Shown here: in pieces, positions 41,345 to 45,760 of the stretch | Layout: each line of letters begins with the position of its first letter | Position numbering within the stretch: position 1 is the stretch's first letter | Source of the DNA: Methylobacterium variabile | Lineage (GTDB): Bacteria > Pseudomonadota > Alphaproteobacteria > Rhizobiales > Beijerinckiaceae | NCBI RefSeq assembly: GCF_001043975.1 | Contig: NZ_LABY01000119.1 | Span: forward strand, 1-45,760 | DNA: 45,760 nucleotides | Direction of reading: 5' to 3' | Translations under genes and position numbers: made by a program | Notes under the pieces: generated by a model | Databases searched by the model: none | Told to the model about the DNA's origin: nothing | Seen by the model: only the letters and a program-made list of their open reading frames with translations

Positions 41345-42292
41345 TCACGTCGCCGCGGAGATGATGGCGGTGAGGGTGGCCATGGAGATGATCGTCGCGA
41401 CCACGACCGTGGCGGCCGAGACCTCCATCATCGCGCCCGACCGATGCGCGAGGAGGAACGCGTTCGCCCCCGTCGGCATCGCGGCCGTCACGATCATGAT
41501 GATGGAGGCCGGCGCCGGGATCGCCGCGAGGGTCACGGCCAACCCCATGCAGAGCGGCATGACCGCGAGCTTGATCGCCACCGCGAGCAGGACGGGCGGG
41601 CCGACCGTGCTCCGGCGCAAGGCGGGCAGCGAGGCACCCAGGCTGATTAGCGCGAGGCCGGGCGCCGCCTGGGCGAGAAGCTCGAGGATCCGCCGCAGCG
41701 CCTCCGGCACCGGCACCCCGGTCCAGTTCCAGACGGTGGCGGCCATGATCGAGGAGATGATCGGGTTCTTGAGGCTGCCGACGATCGTGTCCCGCACCGT
41801 GTGAACGAGTCGCCGCCGGTGCTCGCCCCTGTCCAGCTCGACCAGGACCGTCGCCGCCGGAAGGAGGAGCAGCGAGTGCGCCGCGATGATCGACAGGAGG
41901 ATGGCGAGGCCCGCGCCACCCCAGATCGCGCTCACGATCGGGATGCCGAGGAGAACGGTGTTGCCGAACACCGCATTCAGCCCGAACACCGCCGCCTGGG
42001 CGACGCTCATGCGCATCACTGCGATCCCGCCCAGGACCGACAGGGCGAACATCGGCAGCGCCACCGCGAAATAGACGCCGATCACATCGAGCCGCGGCGG
42101 CGTCCTGCTCCCGATGATCGACAGGAACAGCAGCGACGGCAGCAGGATCCAGAATATCAGGCTGGTCAGCCCCTTCGTCTCACTCCTGTCCACGACACCG
42201 AACCGGATGATCAGGCGGCCGATCAGTATCAGGCCGAACACGGGCAGGATCACGGAGACGAGCGTCGTGGCGATTTGTGCGAGGTTCGACAT
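41345..42292 (-). CDS. Auxin-efflux-carrier (AEC) family transporter
   Basis: This 315-residue membrane protein has about ten hydrophobic segments in two halves, with the F-G-N-T-V-L-L-G-I-P stretch (about residue 105) typical of AEC carriers and another N/P-rich crossover (P-T-G-A-N-A-F-L-L-A) in the second half. Bacterial AEC members move malonate, malate and other carboxylates. It is divergent from the acyl-CoA dehydrogenase gene, so it might move the acid that the ligase at 43862 activates. The start at 42292 has only a weak AGG site. Confidence 0.87.
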   Translation of the reverse strand: MSNLAQIATTLVSVILPVFGLILIGRLIIRFGVVDRSETKGLTSLIFWILLPSLLFLSIIGSRTPPRLDVIGVYFAVALPMFALSVLGGIAVMRMSVAQAAVFGLNAVFGNTVLLGIPIVSAIWGGAGLAILLSIIAAHSLLLLPAATVLVELDRGEHRRRLVHTVRDTIVGSLKNPIISSIMAATVWNWTGVPVPEALRRILELLAQAAPGLALISLGASLPALRRSTVGPPVLLAVAIKLAVMPLCMGLAVTLAAIPAPASIIMIVTAAMPTGANAFLLAHRSGAMMEVSAATVVVATIISMATLTAIISAAT

Positions 42293-42458
42293 GCCTACGG
42301 GATCCCGCCCTCCCGGCGCCGTGGAGACGGAGAGCCCCGGGGCGTAACACGGGGGCCGAGAGGCGGGCGAGCGGATGCGCGCGTTGTTCACAGGCCCCGG
42401 CACCGACGGCGGCTGATCCCCGGGGCATGGCGGGCGTCCGGCGTCGCACGGAATTATA

Positions 42459-42472
42459 TCAATGCATTGACA
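42459..42472. promoter_or_regulatory. Candidate operator and -35 element before the acyl-CoA dehydrogenase
   Basis: TCAATGCATTGA (42459-42470) is a perfect 12-bp palindrome in a short AT-rich patch in an otherwise GC-rich gap. It overlaps TTGACA (42467-42472), which matches a sigma-70 -35 box for the plus strand; the -10 box is poorly defined (TAGCCT or GATAGC). Binding here would block or control the acyl-CoA dehydrogenase promoter, and perhaps the divergent transporter. Confidence 0.5.
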
Positions 42473-42552
42473 TTTCAGGCTGGGCCGATAGCCTGCGATC
42501 GGGCTCGAGCCGCATCCGCCGATGGATCTCGGGTGATGATCGAGAGGCTGGC

Positions 42553-43695
42553 ATGGTTCTGACCGATGAGCAGGCCGAGATCCGGGACGTCGCCCGCCGC
42601 TTCGCCCGCGAGAAGGTCGCGCCGGGTTATCAGGCACGCGAGGCCGAGGGCGCGATCGAGCGCCGGCTCGTGGCCGGGATGGGCGCACTGGGCCTGATCG
42701 CGCCCGAATTGCCCGAGGCGCTCGGCGGCCTCGGTCAGCCGAGCGTCACGAGCGGGCTCATCGCCGAGGAGATCGGCTACGCCGACCTCAACGTGGCCTA
42801 TGCCCAGATCCTGGGCTCGCTCAACGGCGCGATCCTCGCCCGGCACGCCTCGCGCGACCTCGCGGCGGAGTGGGTCGGGCGGATCGTCTCGGGCGAGGCG
42901 GTCGTGGCGATCGGGTTGACCGAACCGCGCGGCGGTTCGGACGCCGCTGCCTTGAGCCTGTCGGCGCGGCGCGACGGCGACCACTACGTCGTCAGGGGCG
43001 AGAAGTCCTCGATCTCGATGGCCGACCAGGCCGACGCCATCGTCACCTTCGCCCGCACGGGCAGGCCGGAGGAGGGGGCTCGCGGCATCAGCGCCTTCCT
43101 AATCCCGATGTCGGCCCGGGGCGTCTCGACGCTGCGCTTCAACGATCTCGGCTCGAAGGCGATCGGGCGCTGCTCCGTCTTCTTCGACGACGTCCGGATC
43201 CCGTGCGCGAACCGCATCGCCGACGAGGGCGCGGGCTTCGTCCAGGTGATGCAGGGGTTCGATTTCAGCCGGGCGCTGATCGGCCTGCAATGCATCGCGG
43301 CCGCCCAGGCCTCCCTCGACGAGAGCTGGGCCTACGTCCAGGAGCGGCAGGCCTTCGGCAAGCCGCTCGCCGACAAGCAGGGCGTGACCTTCCCCCTCGC
43401 CGAGGGCGAGGGCCTGATCGCGGCGGTGCGCCAGCTCTGCTACCACACCCTCGCCTTGCGCGACGCGGGCCTGTCCCACACGGCGGAAGCCGCGATGTGC
43501 AAGTGGCTCGGGCCGAAGACCGCCGTCGACGTCATCCACCAGTGCCTGCTGACCCACGGCCATTACGGCTGGTCCCTCGACCTGCCGCACCAGCAGCGCC
43601 TGCGCGACGTGATGGGCCTGGAGATCGGGGACGGCACCGCGCAGATCATGAAGCTGATTGTGGCGCGCGAGCGCCTGAGGGCGGCACGGCGCTGA
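42553..43695 (+). CDS. Acyl-CoA dehydrogenase family protein
   Basis: This 380-residue flavoprotein has the family's three-domain layout: an N-terminal helical domain, the central motif G-L-T-E-P-R-G-G-S-D (about residue 119-128) and a C-terminal helical domain. R-Q-A-F-G-K-P-L-A (about 272) is standard. Where short- and medium-chain enzymes have the catalytic glutamate (Y-E-G-T), this one has G-D-G-T near residue 363, so the base is an aspartate, another residue, or the chemistry is different. With the cyclohexanecarboxylate-ligase-like gene next to it, an alicyclic acyl-CoA is a plausible substrate (inference). Confidence 0.88.
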   Translation: MVLTDEQAEIRDVARRFAREKVAPGYQAREAEGAIERRLVAGMGALGLIAPELPEALGGLGQPSVTSGLIAEEIGYADLNVAYAQILGSLNGAILARHASRDLAAEWVGRIVSGEAVVAIGLTEPRGGSDAAALSLSARRDGDHYVVRGEKSSISMADQADAIVTFARTGRPEEGARGISAFLIPMSARGVSTLRFNDLGSKAIGRCSVFFDDVRIPCANRIADEGAGFVQVMQGFDFSRALIGLQCIAAAQASLDESWAYVQERQAFGKPLADKQGVTFPLAEGEGLIAAVRQLCYHTLALRDAGLSHTAEAAMCKWLGPKTAVDVIHQCLLTHGHYGWSLDLPHQQRLRDVMGLEIGDGTAQIMKLIVARERLRAARR

Positions 43696-43861
43696 GCATC
43701 GCTTCGTCGTCCGTTGAACGGCTGGTGCCGAAGGGGCGGCCGGTCCGGCGTCACGACGATGCGGGAGCAAGGACCGTCAGAACTGCCGGGCGCAGTTCCA
43801 CTCAGCGTTGATCGCGTCGCGGGGCCGGCAAGAGCCAGGGCGCAACGGAGGAGGGACCGGG

Positions 43862-45472
<1,611 letters not shown>

Positions 45473-45549
45473 CGGGGCCGGTCATCGGGGGAGGCCCGGG
45501 GGCGGGAGCCTACGGCTTCTCGTCGTCGGCGCCGCAGGCCTCCCCGTCC

Positions 45550-45580
45550 TGATCCTCCTCCGTTTTCGCGGACACGGGGG
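45550..45580. mobile_element. Probable terminal region of the IS3-family element
   Basis: From TG at 45550 the sequence runs CC-rich then TTTTCGCGGACAC up to the transposase stop. IS3-family elements end in 5'-TG and have terminal repeats of this character. The exact end cannot be fixed because the other end is outside the window. Confidence 0.35.
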
Positions 45581-45760
45581 TTAGCCTGCGTTCCGCTCGG
45601 CCTGCTCGGGCGTGATGTAGCCGAGAGCCGAGTGGAGGCGCTGTCGATTGTAGTAGCCCTCGATGTAAGCGAACAGGTCGCGCCGGGCCTCATCGCGGGT
45701 CGCCCATCGTCGCTGGTGGACAAGTTCGACCTTGAGGGTGTGGAAGAAGCTCTCCATCGG
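45581..45760 (-). CDS. IS3-family transposase, C-terminal fragment (cut by window edge)
   Basis: The last 59 codons of an OrfB-type integrase-like transposase are seen, ending at 45581. They read M-E-S-F-F-H-T-L-K-V-E-L-V-H, then D-L-F-A-Y-I-E-G-Y-Y-N-R-Q-R-L-H-S-A-L-G-Y, then T-P-E-Q-A-E. Catalytic Glu and Y-N-R-Q-R-x-H-S-x-L-G-Y are the hallmark end of the DDE domain in IS3 elements. The gene continues beyond the right edge. The element lies just after the acyl-CoA ligase operon. Confidence 0.93.
   Translation of the reverse strand, partial: PMESFFHTLKVELVHQRRWATRDEARRDLFAYIEGYYNRQRLHSALGYITPEQAERNAG

Overview
The window is very GC-rich, with dense, closely packed genes, strong GGGAGG-type ribosome binding sites and frequent ATGA/TGATG overlaps. 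This, together with the gene families present (liv-type ABC importers, FCD-type GntR and LysR regulators, a 185-bp intergenic palindrome), suggests an alphaproteobacterium of the Methylobacterium/Rhizobiales type. That placement is an inference from composition and style; no rRNA, tRNA or housekeeping marker is present. The whole window looks like an accessory catabolic region: about 38 intact genes, two clear pseudogenes and an IS3-family transposase end at the right border.

Layout. (1) 1-4266: a 1121-residue molybdopterin oxidoreductase fused to its own flavin reductase and [2Fe-2S] domains (minus strand). It is divergent from a GntR/FCD regulator, and a perfect 14-bp inverted repeat lies between them. 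(2) 4267-4853: a non-coding island with a strikingly AT-rich stretch and a 185-bp palindromic element. (3) 4854-11033: an operon with a GntR regulator (preceded by a TGGTCTGACCA operator), a hydroxyisobutyrate-dehydrogenase-like enzyme, a four-gene amino-acid-type ABC importer, an RpiB-like isomerase and a PfkB sugar kinase. (4) 11067-20519: a LysR regulator divergent from a Baeyer-Villiger monooxygenase, followed by a five-gene liv-type importer and two SDR dehydrogenases. (5) 20594-25807: a LysR gene broken by two frameshifts, a two-subunit thiamine-diphosphate decarboxylase, an aldehyde dehydrogenase remnant, a reductase resembling sulfolactaldehyde reductase, and an orphan substrate-binding protein. 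(6) 25856-30343: an MmgE/PrpD protein and an SDR, divergent from a LysR regulator and a third hydroxyisobutyrate-dehydrogenase-like enzyme; the two intergenic regions share a GTTATTCC-type motif. (7) 30444-41186: a second MmgE/PrpD protein, a second liv-type importer (with a LivM-LivG fusion and two tandem binding proteins), then a carboxymuconolactone-decarboxylase-like protein, an Ldh2-family dehydrogenase, a metallo-beta-lactamase-fold lactonase and an SDR. (8) 41345-45472: an auxin-efflux-carrier-type transporter divergent from an acyl-CoA dehydrogenase and a cyclohexanecarboxylate-CoA-ligase-like enzyme. (9) 45581-45760: the C-terminal end of an IS3-family transposase.

How the genes may work together (inference). 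Each block pairs an importer with oxidoreductases and a dedicated regulator, which is the usual form of a small-molecule uptake and catabolism module. In block 4, alcohol to ketone (SDR) and ketone to ester or lactone (Baeyer-Villiger) form a natural sequence. Block 7 supplies a lactonase-type hydrolase and further dehydrogenases. Block 8 would activate a carboxylic acid to its CoA thioester and desaturate it. Block 5 has the families expected for C2/C3 organosulfonate metabolism but appears to be decaying. None of the substrates can be read from the sequence.
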